64,000 nt of DNA, taken from the NCBI RefSeq assembly GCF_002160525.1, contig NZ_NFKT01000001.1, positions 248,001 through 312,000 of the forward strand, in the 5' to 3' direction. Within the stretch, counting starts at the first letter, position 1. Each line of letters opens with the position of its first letter. Source of the DNA: Lachnoclostridium sp. An169. GTDB taxonomy: Bacteria; Bacillota; Clostridia; Lachnospirales; Lachnospiraceae. A program made the position numbers and the translations under genes. The notes beneath the pieces were generated by a model. That model did no database searches. It was not told the DNA's origin and worked only from the letters and a program-made list of their open reading frames with translations. Shown here one piece after another: positions 1 through 8,201 of the stretch.

Positions 1-70
1 CGAGACTCCGGCAGACTACTTTGCGACGTTTGACTGTTTTGATATCGGGAAAAAGCTGATAAAGAAATAA
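1..70 (+). CDS. C-terminal end of an unidentified protein
   Basis: The frame beginning at base 2 is open from the window edge and ends with TAA at 68-70. It encodes 22 visible residues that end in DIGKKLIKK. The basic, lysine-rich tail is the only notable property, and too little is present to name a family. The gene is cut by the window edge. A tRNA promoter follows directly, so it is probably the last gene of its operon. Confidence 0.5.
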   Translation, partial: ETPADYFATFDCFDIGKKLIKK

Positions 71-72
71 AT

Positions 73-101
73 TTGTTGAAAAACACGACAAAATATGATA
101 T
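73..101 (+). promoter_or_regulatory. Putative tRNA-Leu promoter
   Basis: TTGTTG at 73-78 and TGATAT at 96-101 are separated by 17 bp, which fits a sigma-A promoter. The first tRNA-like sequence starts 24 bases downstream, so this promoter probably drove the tRNA-Leu locus. The -10 box is imperfect. Confidence 0.45.
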
Positions 102-124
102 CATAAATATCGGTTTTGAAAAAA

Positions 125-215
125 GCCGCTGTGGCGGAATTGGCAGACGCACTTGACTCAAAATCTACTTCGTAGAATGTTGAGTGCCTTGGCAAAACCC
201 TTGATAAATCGGCGT
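125..215 (+). pseudogene. Degenerate tRNA-Leu (5' half recognisable)
   Basis: The first 45 bases resemble the intact tRNA-Leu at 314: a GCCGCTG acceptor strand, the D-arm block GGAATTGGCAGACG and the anticodon-loop block GACTCAAAATC. After that the match fails. The anticodon stem does not close, there is no GGTTCGANTCC T-arm, and no sequence complementary to GCCGCTG precedes a CCA end. I read it as a tRNA-Leu that lost its 3' half, perhaps through recombination at the attachment site used by the neighbouring integrase element. The 3' boundary is approximate. Confidence 0.6.
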
Positions 216-313
216 TTTCACAACTTCATAATTTCATTTGATTTTAATATCCCTCCCGCACATCCCTCCAAAATCTGAGATGTGCGGGACACAAGGGAAA
301 TTAAAATATAAAT

Positions 314-398
314 GCCGGTGTGTCGGAATTGGCAGACGACCGCGACTCAAAATCGTGTGGAGAAATCCGTGTGGGTTCGAGTCCCACCACCGGCACCA
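314..398 (+). tRNA. tRNA-Leu (anticodon CAA)
   Basis: The acceptor stem GCCGGTG pairs with CACCGGC and an encoded CCA follows at 396-398. The anticodon stem CGCGA/TCGTG closes a 7-nt loop CTCAAAA, giving anticodon CAA, which reads UUG. A long variable arm, typical of a class II tRNA, and the T-arm GGGTTCGAGTCCC are present. It lies directly before the convergent integrase gene, and tRNA 3' ends are common integration targets for tyrosine recombinases. Confidence 0.93.
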
Positions 399-406
399 GA
401 ATTTTC

Positions 407-437
407 AGCCCTGAGCTTTACGGTTCAGGGCTTTTTT
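407..437. terminator. Terminator after tRNA-Leu
   Basis: The inverted repeat AGCCCTGA (407-414) / TCAGGGCT (425-432) is followed by a T-run on the plus strand, a typical intrinsic terminator for the tRNA. It touches the stop codon of the convergent integrase and may serve both sides. Confidence 0.8.
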
Positions 438-1941
438 ACTGCCCGATGGTCTGTACCTTAGTGTTCTCAGGGTAAAAGGCAAGGATCGCATTTGCTGACG
501 AGACCTTGCTGCTGTAGTCCAGGTGGGTGTAGATGTTGGAAGTCGTTCCAATATCACTGTGTCCCAGCCATTCCTGGATTTCTTTCAGACTGACGCCGTT
601 TGCGTAAAGCAGGCTGGCACAGCTGTGACGAAGGTCATGGAAACGAATCTTTTTCAGACCATTGTTTTTTAGCACGATTTCAAAATGCTGGGTGATGAAG
701 TTCGGCTTCACAAGCTCGCCTATCGCGTTGACATAGATGTAATCCAGATACTTCTGGCAATAGGCGTTTCCGCATACCTTCTGATTGACCAGCTGTTCCT
801 GTTTGAGACGGTGCAGCAATTCTTCAAAGGGCGGGACCAGCGGCAGCGTGCGATAGCTGGATTTCGTCTTGGTCCGGTCTTTCTGGATTGTGACTTCCTT
901 GCCGTCCACCGTGACCTGTGTAACCGTGTGCTTGATTGTGAACGTCTTTTTCTCAAAGTCAATGGCGTCCCATTTCAGCCCGACAACTTCGCTGCGGCGC
1001 AGGCCGTAAAATGCGGCCAGAATAACAGCCAGTTCAATCGGATCGCCGCGTACCACATTGAAAAGAGTTTCAAGTTCTTCCTGATTGTAGATGGTAGCGA
1101 CGTATTTGACCTTTCTGGGCCGTTCCACGCGATCGGCAGGATTGGACTTAATCAGACCAATCTGAAACGCATATTGCAGGCATTTGCGAATGTTCGCGTG
1201 GCGGTGAATAACCGTGTTTGCGGACAGTCCTGCGTTTAGTTCATTCTGATAATATTCCTGGATGTACTTCGGATGCTTTTCCAGGTCCTGAAGTGTGAGC
1301 TTTTTGTCTTGGAAATATGGGATGATGCTTCTCCTGATGGACATACAGTAGGACGCATACGTTGTAACCTCCAGACTGTTCTTCATCATCTCCAGCCATT
1401 CCTCAAGGAAATCTGTAAATAGAACCGGCGCTTCATCCGCGCAGGGATTAACCTGCGCCATGATATTTTCCTTGATCCATTCCAGATCGACCGCATATTG
1501 AAAGGCCGTAACGATGACCTCATGGTACATCAGCAGCTCATTTGCAGTCGCTTCGTTCTGCTGGCGCTCATGACGGTAGAAATTTTCTAAATCTCTTGCT
1601 GTCATTTTTAAGAGGGCTATCGGATGCTCCTGAAAATAAGGCACGATGTAATTTTTGATGTCGTAGGCATATTCAGCATAGGTGTTGGTGCCAAGCGTCA
1701 CAGCCTTGTCTTTGAGCCATTTGGAGAGGAAGTCCGTGAAAAGCATATCCGCATTTTCCATAAGGTTGTCCGGGTTAAATTCCTTGCGTGTTTTGAGCAG
1801 CATTGCCTCCGCCCGCTTCTTATTGCCTTTGACAGGCAGCCCGGTGCTGATGGATTTGCCTTTGCGTTTTCCATCCTTGCCTTTCCAGCTCAAGATCATT
1901 TGATAGTAACCATTTTCTTCTCTCAGGTGTCCTGCTACCAT
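436..1941 (-). CDS. Tyrosine recombinase/integrase with duplicated core-binding domain
   Basis: A 501-residue phage/ICE-type site-specific integrase. Residues about 1-60 form a basic arm-binding region. Two SAM-like core-binding domains follow: one starts near 67 (FTDFLSKWLKDK) and the second near 175 (FTDFLEEWLEMMK). Each has the same TYAxYxxxIxxxIxPYF pattern, so the module appears duplicated. The catalytic domain covers about 285-490 with the expected residues: Arg in YGLRRSEV, HDLRHS, LGHSD and the nucleophile Tyr in NIYTHL. It is longer than the usual 380-400 residues because of the extra domain. It ends next to tRNA-Leu, its likely integration target, and appears intact, unlike the relaxase upstream of it. 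Confidence 0.9.
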   Translation of the reverse strand: MVAGHLREENGYYQMILSWKGKDGKRKGKSISTGLPVKGNKKRAEAMLLKTRKEFNPDNLMENADMLFTDFLSKWLKDKAVTLGTNTYAEYAYDIKNYIVPYFQEHPIALLKMTARDLENFYRHERQQNEATANELLMYHEVIVTAFQYAVDLEWIKENIMAQVNPCADEAPVLFTDFLEEWLEMMKNSLEVTTYASYCMSIRRSIIPYFQDKKLTLQDLEKHPKYIQEYYQNELNAGLSANTVIHRHANIRKCLQYAFQIGLIKSNPADRVERPRKVKYVATIYNQEELETLFNVVRGDPIELAVILAAFYGLRRSEVVGLKWDAIDFEKKTFTIKHTVTQVTVDGKEVTIQKDRTKTKSSYRTLPLVPPFEELLHRLKQEQLVNQKVCGNAYCQKYLDYIYVNAIGELVKPNFITQHFEIVLKNNGLKKIRFHDLRHSCASLLYANGVSLKEIQEWLGHSDIGTTSNIYTHLDYSSKVSSANAILAFYPENTKVQTIGQ

Positions 1942-1959
1942 TGTTTTCCTCCTTCCAAG

Positions 1960-2710
1960 CAGTAGCTGTATTCACCCGCTGTTGACATTTATATCGTAGC
2001 AGTTGCGGAAGAATGCGGCAAGGATACGGATTAACTTCGTCCTTGCGGTAGGCCACATAGGTCTCGCGGGTTTTCGCATAGTTAACGATGTGGGTGCGCA
2101 GCACGGCGATCTCGGCCATGCGCTTCTCGGCAGCCTTGATCTGGCTGGATAGTGCATTGTAGCGGGCCGTTGCCTCTGTCGTTTTTGTTTCCAGGTCGGC
2201 ATAATCCAGCAGCCCGTATTCGGACAGGTAGTTGAGGGTCTGGGCCATCTGTTTGAGGTTGAACACCTTGGCCCAGCGGCATATCCGGCACCTTTCCCGG
2301 CCTGGAGTTTTGCCTGGATGTCCACCAGCAGATTGACCTTGGGCGGGGCGGCCTGCACAGCGGTTTTCTTGCGGGGCGTATGCTCTTTCTGGCCGGAGAG
2401 GACCGCCAGCAGATTGTACAAAGTGTAGCCGTCTCCCAACCGGTCGAAGCGGACGTTGTTGCCCCAGCTCTCTGCGCCGATGGAGATGGTTTTCATCCTT
2501 GCCGCGCACCCGGCCGGTGCGGGCCACATAGGTCTGCTTGTCCAACAGGAACTGGGCGTCGGCCACGCGGCTGTCGCATTGGTAGCTGGTGATGAGCCTG
2601 CCGTGGTCAGTCTTGTCTGGATTTTTTACATAGTCGATGATGTCGCTGATGGCCTTGTCGACCGTGCGGCCCTTGCCAGCGTGCAGTGGGATGATGCGGG
2701 TGGTGGCCAT
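1960..2710 (-). pseudogene. Relaxase/mobilisation nuclease, frameshifted and internally deleted
   Basis: The gene begins at 2710 with MATTRIIPLHAGKGRTV, a MobA/VirD2-type relaxase start, behind a good GGAGGGG site. The first 75 residues or so are normal, ending near TYVARTGRVRG. The central part that should follow is absent, and coding continues in another frame with an NNVRFDRLGDGYTLYNLL region. It then returns to the first frame for LNYLSEYGLLDYADLE and a coiled C-terminal segment ending around AYRK. At least two frame changes and one internal deletion make it non-functional. It is the remnant of the transfer module of the element that brought the integrase. Confidence 0.8.
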
Positions 2711-2799
2711 GTGGATTTCCCCTCCTTTTTAACAGACACCGTCTGTTGAATTGATTTGATTACCAAAAGGCGATCCCCAATAGTAGCTTAATTTGCCAC

Positions 2800-2826
2800 C
2801 ACGCAGAATGGGTTTGATAATGCGTG
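2800..2826. promoter_or_regulatory. Inverted repeat upstream of the AlbA_2 protein gene
   Basis: CACGCA (2800-2805) and TGCGTG (2821-2826) form an inverted repeat just upstream of a TATAAT box near 2838. This position suits an operator for the downstream ATP-binding regulator. The half-sites are short, so this is suggestive only. Confidence 0.3.
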
Positions 2827-2883
2827 AAAAATCCCGTATAATAAGAACATATAAATCCACATCGAAAGGGGGCTGTTGCTCCT

Positions 2884-4341
2884 ATGACAGAAGCCGAACT
2901 TCTGAAACTGATTCAAGGCGGCGAGAACATCCAGGTGGAGTTTAAGAAATCCACCCATGAGATCACGAAGGACGTGTACGACACCGTTTGTGCCTTTTCC
3001 AACCGGGACGGCGGAACCATCCTTTTGGGCGTCAAAGACAACGGGGAAATTTTTGGGGTAGCCCCGGATGCGGTGGACCGCATGAAGAAGGATTTTGTGA
3101 CCTCCATCAACAACGGGCAGAAAATCAACCCGCCTCTTTACTTGCAGCCGGAAGTCTGCATCGTGGAGGGACGTACCCTGCTGGTCATTCGGGTGCCGTC
3201 CGGCAGCCAGGTTTGCCGCCACCACGGCCGCATTTTTGACCGCAACCACGAAGCGGATATTGATATAACCGACAATTCCGACCTGGTGTATCAGCTGTAC
3301 GCCCGGAAAAGCGGCAGCTACTTTGTCAACAAGGCGACCCGCTTTCAGATGGAGGACCTGCGTCCCGACCTGATCGAGCGCGCCAGAGCCATGACGGCCA
3401 GCCGCACGGCCAATCATCCGTGGAAATCCCTATCGGATGAAGAACTGCTGCGCAGCGCCGGACTGATTTTGAAAGACCCCGAACGGCAGCTCGAAGGCAT
3501 TACATTGGCAGCCATTCTTTTATTTGGCAAGGACTCCACAATCCTGTCCGTGCTGCCGCAGCACAAGACAGACGCTATCTTCCGGGTAGAAAACGTGGAC
3601 CGCTACGATGACCGGGACGTTATCATCACCAATTTGCTGGAAACCTACGACCGGCTGATCGCTTTCGGACAGAAGCATCTCAGCGACCCCTTTGTGCAGG
3701 AGGGCGTCCAGAGCGTCAGCGCAAGGGACCGCATCCTGCGCGAGATCTGTTCCAACAGTCTGGCGCACCGGGATTACTCCAGCGGCTATGTAGCAAAATT
3801 TGTGATCGAGCGCGACCGGCTCTATACTGAAAACGCCAACCGTTCCCACGGGCATGGTGCCCTGCATCTATCCTCCTTTGAGCCGTATGCCAAGAACCCG
3901 CCCATCTCCAAAGTGTTCCGGGAGATCGGACTGGCGGACGAGCTGGGGTCCGGGATGAGGAATACTTACAAATACACAAAGCTCTACTCCGGCGGGACCC
4001 CGGAGTTTATCGAGGGTGATGTGTTCCGCACCGTGGTTCCGCTGGCCCCGGTTGCGGTGGGAAAGGTTGGGCCGCAGGACACCACCCAAGTTACCACCCA
4101 AGTTACCACCCAAGTTACCACCCAAGTCGCAATTTTGGCATTTTGCAAAGAACCTCGATCCAAGTTGGAAATCATGGAGCATTGTGGATATAAAAATGCA
4201 AAGAATTTTACGCAGCTTCACCTTCGCCCTTTGATTGAAAGTGGGCAGCTTCAAATGACGATCCCGGATAAGCCGCGAAGCCGCAATCAGAAATATGTGA
4301 CTGCGCAAGAAGCCCCGCAGAATGATGCAAGCCCCTCATAG
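2884..4341 (+). CDS. AlbA_2 (Schlafen-like) domain, RecG-like ATP-binding protein
   Basis: A 485-residue cytoplasmic protein. The N-terminal 130 residues match the AlbA_2/Schlafen-type putative DNA-binding domain (VEFKKSTHEITKDVYDTVCAFSN, GGTILLGVKDNG). A GHKL-like ATP-binding C-terminal domain follows (EICSNSLAHRDYS about 285, DRLYTENANR, ADELGSGMRNTYKY about 350), then a winged-helix tail. Such proteins are often annotated as ATP-dependent DNA helicase RecG-related, but no helicase motifs are present, and a transcriptional regulatory role is more likely. Between the ATPase-like part and the winged helix lies a TTQV repeat of four units. It is a common cargo gene of mobile elements and sits inside this degraded one. 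Confidence 0.8.
   Translation: MTEAELLKLIQGGENIQVEFKKSTHEITKDVYDTVCAFSNRDGGTILLGVKDNGEIFGVAPDAVDRMKKDFVTSINNGQKINPPLYLQPEVCIVEGRTLLVIRVPSGSQVCRHHGRIFDRNHEADIDITDNSDLVYQLYARKSGSYFVNKATRFQMEDLRPDLIERARAMTASRTANHPWKSLSDEELLRSAGLILKDPERQLEGITLAAILLFGKDSTILSVLPQHKTDAIFRVENVDRYDDRDVIITNLLETYDRLIAFGQKHLSDPFVQEGVQSVSARDRILREICSNSLAHRDYSSGYVAKFVIERDRLYTENANRSHGHGALHLSSFEPYAKNPPISKVFREIGLADELGSGMRNTYKYTKLYSGGTPEFIEGDVFRTVVPLAPVAVGKVGPQDTTQVTTQVTTQVTTQVAILAFCKEPRSKLEIMEHCGYKNAKNFTQLHLRPLIESGQLQMTIPDKPRSRNQKYVTAQEAPQNDASPS
4081..4128 (+). repeat. Four tandem 12-bp units (TTQV repeat)
   Basis: The unit ACCACCCAAGTT occurs four times in a row and is in frame, giving (TTQV)x4 in the linker of the AlbA_2 protein. 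The last unit ends in C rather than T. A 12-bp unit allows copy number to vary without breaking the frame. Confidence 0.95.
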
Positions 4342-4367
4342 GAGAATAGCTTTATTTTCCTGCATGG

Positions 4368-4469
4368 CTAATGAAGCGAATGACAACGAAAACTACGAGT
4401 GAGTTCATTCCTTCGGGGGGGGGGATTCTCTATGTATTTTTTGCGGAGCTCCTCGATATCTGGTTTCAT
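4368..4469 (-). CDS. Short ORF with a G10/C10 homopolymer, probably frameshifted
   Basis: From ATG at 4469, behind a strong AAAGGAGG site, a frame encodes MKPDIEELRKKYIENPPPRR and stops after 33 residues. The opening resembles small accessory proteins of Clostridia mobile elements in which the reading continues ENPPEGM. A run of ten G on the plus strand (4425-4434) falls exactly there. One fewer base would restore the EGM reading and give a slightly longer tail. The gene may therefore be phase-variable, a decayed remnant, or affected by a homopolymer sequencing error. Confidence 0.4.
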   Translation of the reverse strand: MKPDIEELRKKYIENPPPRRNELTRSFRCHSLH

Positions 4470-4493
4470 GGTAAACGTCCTCCTTTAAAAGGA

Positions 4494-5471
4494 TTATATC
4501 ATAACAGTACTATGCAGAGGAACGCGCTTGTGGTTGTAATAAAGCTCAAGGAACTCCATTTTATGGTTACAGTTCGGACAATACAGAGGATCATAACCGA
4601 AGGAGAGGAGGATAGATGTCCTCCATTGAGTAAAACTCCGGTATAGCATGTGCTTTTCTTTCGAAATGACACAGTGCAGTTTTGAATCAATCTTACGGTG
4701 CCTTGCATACAGTCCACCATAGCGGATCATTTTAAAATGTTTTTCCGGGATATGACGGATAAGACGTTTGATGAAATCTATGACAGGCAAAGTCTCTTCC
4801 ACATATTGTTCATCCTCGTGCCGGTTATAGTGAAAAGTAACGGTATCGCCATCATACCGGTCAATCCTGTCTTTCAGTTCGTTGAGAAGAGCCGTGCGGA
4901 AAGCATTGCGCAGATAGTTGTAGTTAAAGTGTTTTACATGGTGCCAGAATCCATCATCACTGTAGCCGCCTTCGGAAAGGAGGCAGTGAATGTGGGGATT
5001 CCATTTGAGATCGCGGCCAAAAGTATGAAGGACCATGATATAGCCGGGAGTAAAATTTTTGGCATGGTTCGGATTGAAAAACATCCGTGATATTACACTG
5101 GAGACGGAATGGAAGAGGCAGTCCAGGAGGGAACGGTCCTGAAGAAAAAAGTCGCGGAGATTTTCATCAATGGTAAAAAAGCAATGGTGGTGCTGGACAC
5201 TGACAAGTTTGAAAGACATACTGGTGGTACGTTCCATGGCATATTTATTTCCGCAGGTAGGACAAAAGCGGCTGTGACAGCGAAATGGAACAAACTTGAA
5301 GTTACCGCAGTGGGGGCAGGAGTACATGGCGCCGCCAAATGAGGGATCGCCGCAGTTGATCATCTTATCGATATTTTCCATCTCAGTTTTTCTGGGATGA
5401 AGAGTATATTTAATTTCTTCATAATGGTCTGCAAAGATTCTTTGTAAGATATTCATAGGTCTATTATGCAA
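4494..5471 (-). mobile_element. IS91-family transposase, catalytic segment apparently deleted
   Basis: A 325-residue protein of the IS91/IS801 rolling-circle transposase family. The N-terminal zinc-binding part is intact (CPHCG, CHSRFCPTCG, residues about 48-75) and so is the HUH-type motif NPHIHCLLSEGG (about 160). Family members then carry roughly 60-70 residues including a YxGRYLxR-like tyrosine motif before the RIDxYDGDTVTFHYNRHED block. Here RTALLNELKD runs directly into RIDRYDGDTV, so the tyrosine segment is missing in frame. The C-terminus after HKRVPLH also diverges and stops early. The enzyme is probably inactive. The comparison relies on family recollection, not an alignment. Confidence 0.8.
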
Positions 5472-5487
5472 GAAAAGATAACAAAAG

Positions 5488-5517
5488 AAAACCCCTAACC
5501 CCTCATGAGTGAGGGGC
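5488..5517. repeat. Inverted repeats upstream of the IS91 transposase
   Basis: CCCCTCA and TGAGGGG flank a short TGAG loop, and a second small inverted repeat, ATAGGC/GCCTAT, follows at about 5530-5544. Short hairpins are expected at IS91-type ends, so this may be the element terminus. It could also be a terminator between the transposase and the ABC transporter genes. Confidence 0.4.
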
Positions 5518-5570
5518 AGGGGAGTTGAATAGGCGAAGCCTATTTTTTACGGTTTTATAGTTCGTGCTCC

Positions 5571-5867
5571 TTATTGAACGAAAGAAAAGAGCAGGGCGAG
5601 TGCAACGATTCCTGCCATTAGCAGCAACCAAAAAGCGCTGATTGCCGTGGATGCGATATTAATAATGCTGCGGCTTTCCCTGTTCCGCACACAAACTACC
5701 GAAAGAATCAGGCCCAGCAGGACATAAACGATATTGGCTCCGGCCCAAACAGTTCGGATTCCGTCCGACAGCGAAAGGTGCAAAAGCGACGGGATAAGGG
5801 CCGCCAGCGGCAGGACGCTCACAATGAGCGCAGCTATACTTATTGATTGAAGTTTTTTCTTTTCCAT
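5571..5867 (-). CDS. Small membrane protein of the LanFEG-like operon
   Basis: A 98-residue protein starting MEKKKLQSISIAA. It has about three hydrophobic segments (roughly 8-28, 40-60 and 70-95) and no recognisable catalytic domain. It begins six bases after the stop of the second permease, so it is the last cistron of the ABC operon. The start at 5867 is chosen because the upstream extension is the shadow of the permease gene. The role is unknown. By position it could be an accessory immunity or transporter subunit. Confidence 0.65.
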   Translation of the reverse strand: MEKKKLQSISIAALIVSVLPLAALIPSLLHLSLSDGIRTVWAGANIVYVLLGLILSVVCVRNRESRSIINIASTAISAFWLLLMAGIVALALLFSFVQ

Positions 5868-5872
5868 AGTAT

Positions 5873-6637
5873 TTACCTCATTTCTTTTTTCCCAAATCGG
5901 GTGACAGCCAGTGCAAAAAGCAGACCGAATACAATGATCGCACATGGCAGGAACGGAAACATCGAAAAAGCGGCGTCGGAGGTTTCTGCTGTAAAGTCGT
6001 GGAGCGAGCAGGAAACGAGATAACCGCTGTAACAGTATGGATAGACAATCCACAGCGGCGTATTCGCGACCAATATACCGGGAATCACAAGCAGCAAATT
6101 CAACCCAACAGAAAGAAGCGGCTTTTCAAACAGAACCGTGATCGCCCACATAGCCGCAATACACGGCAGCATTGTCAGAAACAGCCCCAGGCACCATTTC
6201 AGCAGATACAGGATCGGCAAAGTTTCTGTTACTCCCATCGTCTGTGTCGCAATCATACCGGCGATTACGAATACCACGAGAAACACCACCATTTCCATGA
6301 ACAGGAAAAACGCCAGCACACAGAATTTGGCAATGGACAGTGCATATCGACTGACCGGCAGGGCCAGCATTTTCAGAATGCCGTTATTTCCGGTTTCCCG
6401 GCCTGCGATCATCACACAGACAACAATCATACTGAACGGCAACAGGTAATACGCATAAACCAGCGCACTCTGAATGAACATGGCAGGCCATGCGTTTGTA
6501 TATTCCGGGGTAAAATAGCGGCTCAGACTTGCAACCCCGGAGGCAACCACCAACAGTGGTGCGATAAAGATCAGTGGTACGATCTTTGAGCGTTTTACCT
6601 TCATAAACTCAATTCCGAGCAATTCCCCAAAATTCAT
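5873..6637 (-). CDS. Lantibiotic-protection ABC transporter permease (LanG/CprC-like)
   Basis: A 254-residue ABC-2 type permease with about six hydrophobic helices starting near residue 18. It opens MNFGELLGIEFMKVKRSKI, the usual short cytoplasmic lead of MutG/EpiG-type subunits. Together with the preceding permease and the ATPase it should form a transporter that removes lantibiotics or other cationic peptides from the membrane. It lies 15 bases after the first permease, in the same operon. No lantibiotic biosynthesis genes are near, so it serves resistance rather than producer immunity. Confidence 0.82.
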   Translation of the reverse strand: MNFGELLGIEFMKVKRSKIVPLIFIAPLLVVASGVASLSRYFTPEYTNAWPAMFIQSALVYAYYLLPFSMIVVCVMIAGRETGNNGILKMLALPVSRYALSIAKFCVLAFFLFMEMVVFLVVFVIAGMIATQTMGVTETLPILYLLKWCLGLFLTMLPCIAAMWAITVLFEKPLLSVGLNLLLVIPGILVANTPLWIVYPYCYSGYLVSCSLHDFTAETSDAAFSMFPFLPCAIIVFGLLFALAVTRFGKKEMR

Positions 6638-6652
6638 TTCTTCAATCCCTCC

Positions 6653-7378
6653 TTACTCATAGCGTTTGCTTTTTGCCAGCCACAGTGCAATAGCAAGGAA
6701 TAAAATGGTCTCTGCCAGAGATACCACGGTCACAGTCATATCGGGCCGGGCACTCATGGCAACTGCCGGTTTCAGCATAAGCACAAAGGGGTGAATCATC
6801 AGGACGGCAGGAGTTGAATTGGCCAGCGCCATACCACTTAAAAATCCCGCGACCCCTACGCCGAGTGGTATCCACATATTTTCAAAGCGCGAAGAAATCA
6901 GGAGCATAAATGACAACACCGGCATGGATGTGAGGAAGGAATATCCGGCAAAGCGCACCAGTGTTTCCATCTCAAATGCTCCCTCCGGCAAGTCCGTCAC
7001 GCCGATCTGCACAAGTGCCAGATTTTGCAGTACGATTGCAGCCAGGAACATGACTGTCAGAATCAGGAATTTGCACAGGTACATAGCCGGAACGCTCATG
7101 GGGAGCATATACATCTTCTTGATGGCGCTTCCCTTAAACTCCATGTTGTAGATCATGCAGGTGGCGACCACGATACCGAACAGGTTCAGAATCATAATCA
7201 CACCGTAAAGCTGGGTCAGAAGAACATCCATCGGGGCCAGCGGCAAATTAAGAAGCGTGTCTTTCCGCACGAGGAAATTAGCAAATGCGTATGCAGCCCC
7301 TAACACTCCAACAGCCAGCAGCACAGGAATGACGCCGGTCCGCTTTTCTTTCCGAAGTTCGATTGACAGTATATTCAT
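6653..7378 (-). CDS. Lantibiotic-protection ABC transporter permease (LanE/CprB-like)
   Basis: A 241-residue ABC-2 permease with six predicted membrane helices and a short cytoplasmic N-terminus (MNILSIELRKEKRTG). Its ATG overlaps the stop of the ATPase gene by 4 bp (ATGA), so the two are translationally coupled. Paired with the second permease it forms the membrane part of a LanFEG-like exporter. Assignment to E rather than G follows gene order and is not certain. Confidence 0.82.
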   Translation of the reverse strand: MNILSIELRKEKRTGVIPVLLAVGVLGAAYAFANFLVRKDTLLNLPLAPMDVLLTQLYGVIMILNLFGIVVATCMIYNMEFKGSAIKKMYMLPMSVPAMYLCKFLILTVMFLAAIVLQNLALVQIGVTDLPEGAFEMETLVRFAGYSFLTSMPVLSFMLLISSRFENMWIPLGVGVAGFLSGMALANSTPAVLMIHPFVLMLKPAVAMSARPDMTVTVVSLAETILFLAIALWLAKSKRYE

Positions 7379-8139
7379 AGCTGTGCCCTCTGCTTTCTGG
7401 CCGCGTTATCTTTCTCTACCATCGAGAGGAACATATCCTCCAGATTGTCGGCCGCGAAACCGGTCCGCAAAGCGCTTTGGCGAAGCTCATCCAGACTCCC
7501 TTCAAAAAGAAGGCGCCCATGATTGAGAATGCCAATGTCATCCGCTATCAGCTCAATCTCGGACAGCATGTGGGACGAGATCAGGATGGTGCAGTCGTAC
7601 AGATCCGGCAGAGACTTCACCAGATTGCGGATTTCATGGATGCCGGAAGGGTCAAGCCCGTTTGTGGGCTCATCCAGAATCAGGATAGGGGGCCTGCCCA
7701 GCAGCGCACCGGCGAGACCGAGACGCTGTTTCATCCCCAGCGAATATTTTTTTGCCAGCCGGTCACCAAATTCCGTCAGGCCGACAAGATCCAGTGCGTC
7801 CTCCACAGCACTTTTCGGCAGACCCAAAATCCTGCGGATAATATCGAGATTCTCCCGGCCGGTCAGGTTTGCATAAAACGAAGGGGACTCAATAAACGAG
7901 CCGACCTCCTTTAAAATTGCAATACGGTCATCCGGGAACTGCTTGCCATCAATGGTAAACCTGCCTTTTGTGGGGGCAGTCAGGCCCAGCAGCATTTTCA
8001 TAGTGGTGGACTTACCTGCTCCATTCGGGCCGAGAAAGCCATAAATACTGCCTTTGCGGATATGAAGCGAAACATGGTTGACAGAAGTGAAGTTCTTATA
8101 TTTCTTCGTCAACTGTTCCGTAGTAATAATGTAATCCAT
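7375..8139 (-). CDS. Lantibiotic-protection ABC transporter ATPase (LanF/CprA-like)
   Basis: A 254-residue ABC ATPase of the BcrA/LanF group. It shows Walker A GPNGAGKSTT (about 35-44), the signature YSLGMKQRLGLAGALLG (about 130), Walker B ILILDEPTNGLDPSG (about 155) and the switch His in SSHM. The start at 8139 is preferred over upstream Met codons because AAAGGAG lies 7 bases before it. It is the first gene of a four-gene operon divergent from a two-component system, the layout of free-standing peptide-antibiotic resistance loci such as C. difficile cprABC-cprKR. A tandem GTAAG repeat upstream is the probable response-regulator site. Confidence 0.88.
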   Translation of the reverse strand: MDYIITTEQLTKKYKNFTSVNHVSLHIRKGSIYGFLGPNGAGKSTTMKMLLGLTAPTKGRFTIDGKQFPDDRIAILKEVGSFIESPSFYANLTGRENLDIIRRILGLPKSAVEDALDLVGLTEFGDRLAKKYSLGMKQRLGLAGALLGRPPILILDEPTNGLDPSGIHEIRNLVKSLPDLYDCTILISSHMLSEIELIADDIGILNHGRLLFEGSLDELRQSALRTGFAADNLEDMFLSMVEKDNAARKQRAQL

Positions 8140-8201
8140 AAAAACATCTCCTTTCACTGACTCCATCATAAAACACCAACCTGACTTCTACATTCTCGCG
8201 T

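Noticed and set aside
125..215. Group I intron in a tRNA-Leu anticodon loop
   Set aside because: The gap between the tRNA halves is too short and contains no intron core, and the sequence after the loop does not rejoin a tRNA 3' half.
5571..8139. Lantibiotic biosynthesis cluster
   Set aside because: Only the protection transporter and regulators are present. No LanA precursor, LanB, LanC or LanM gene is seen near the locus.
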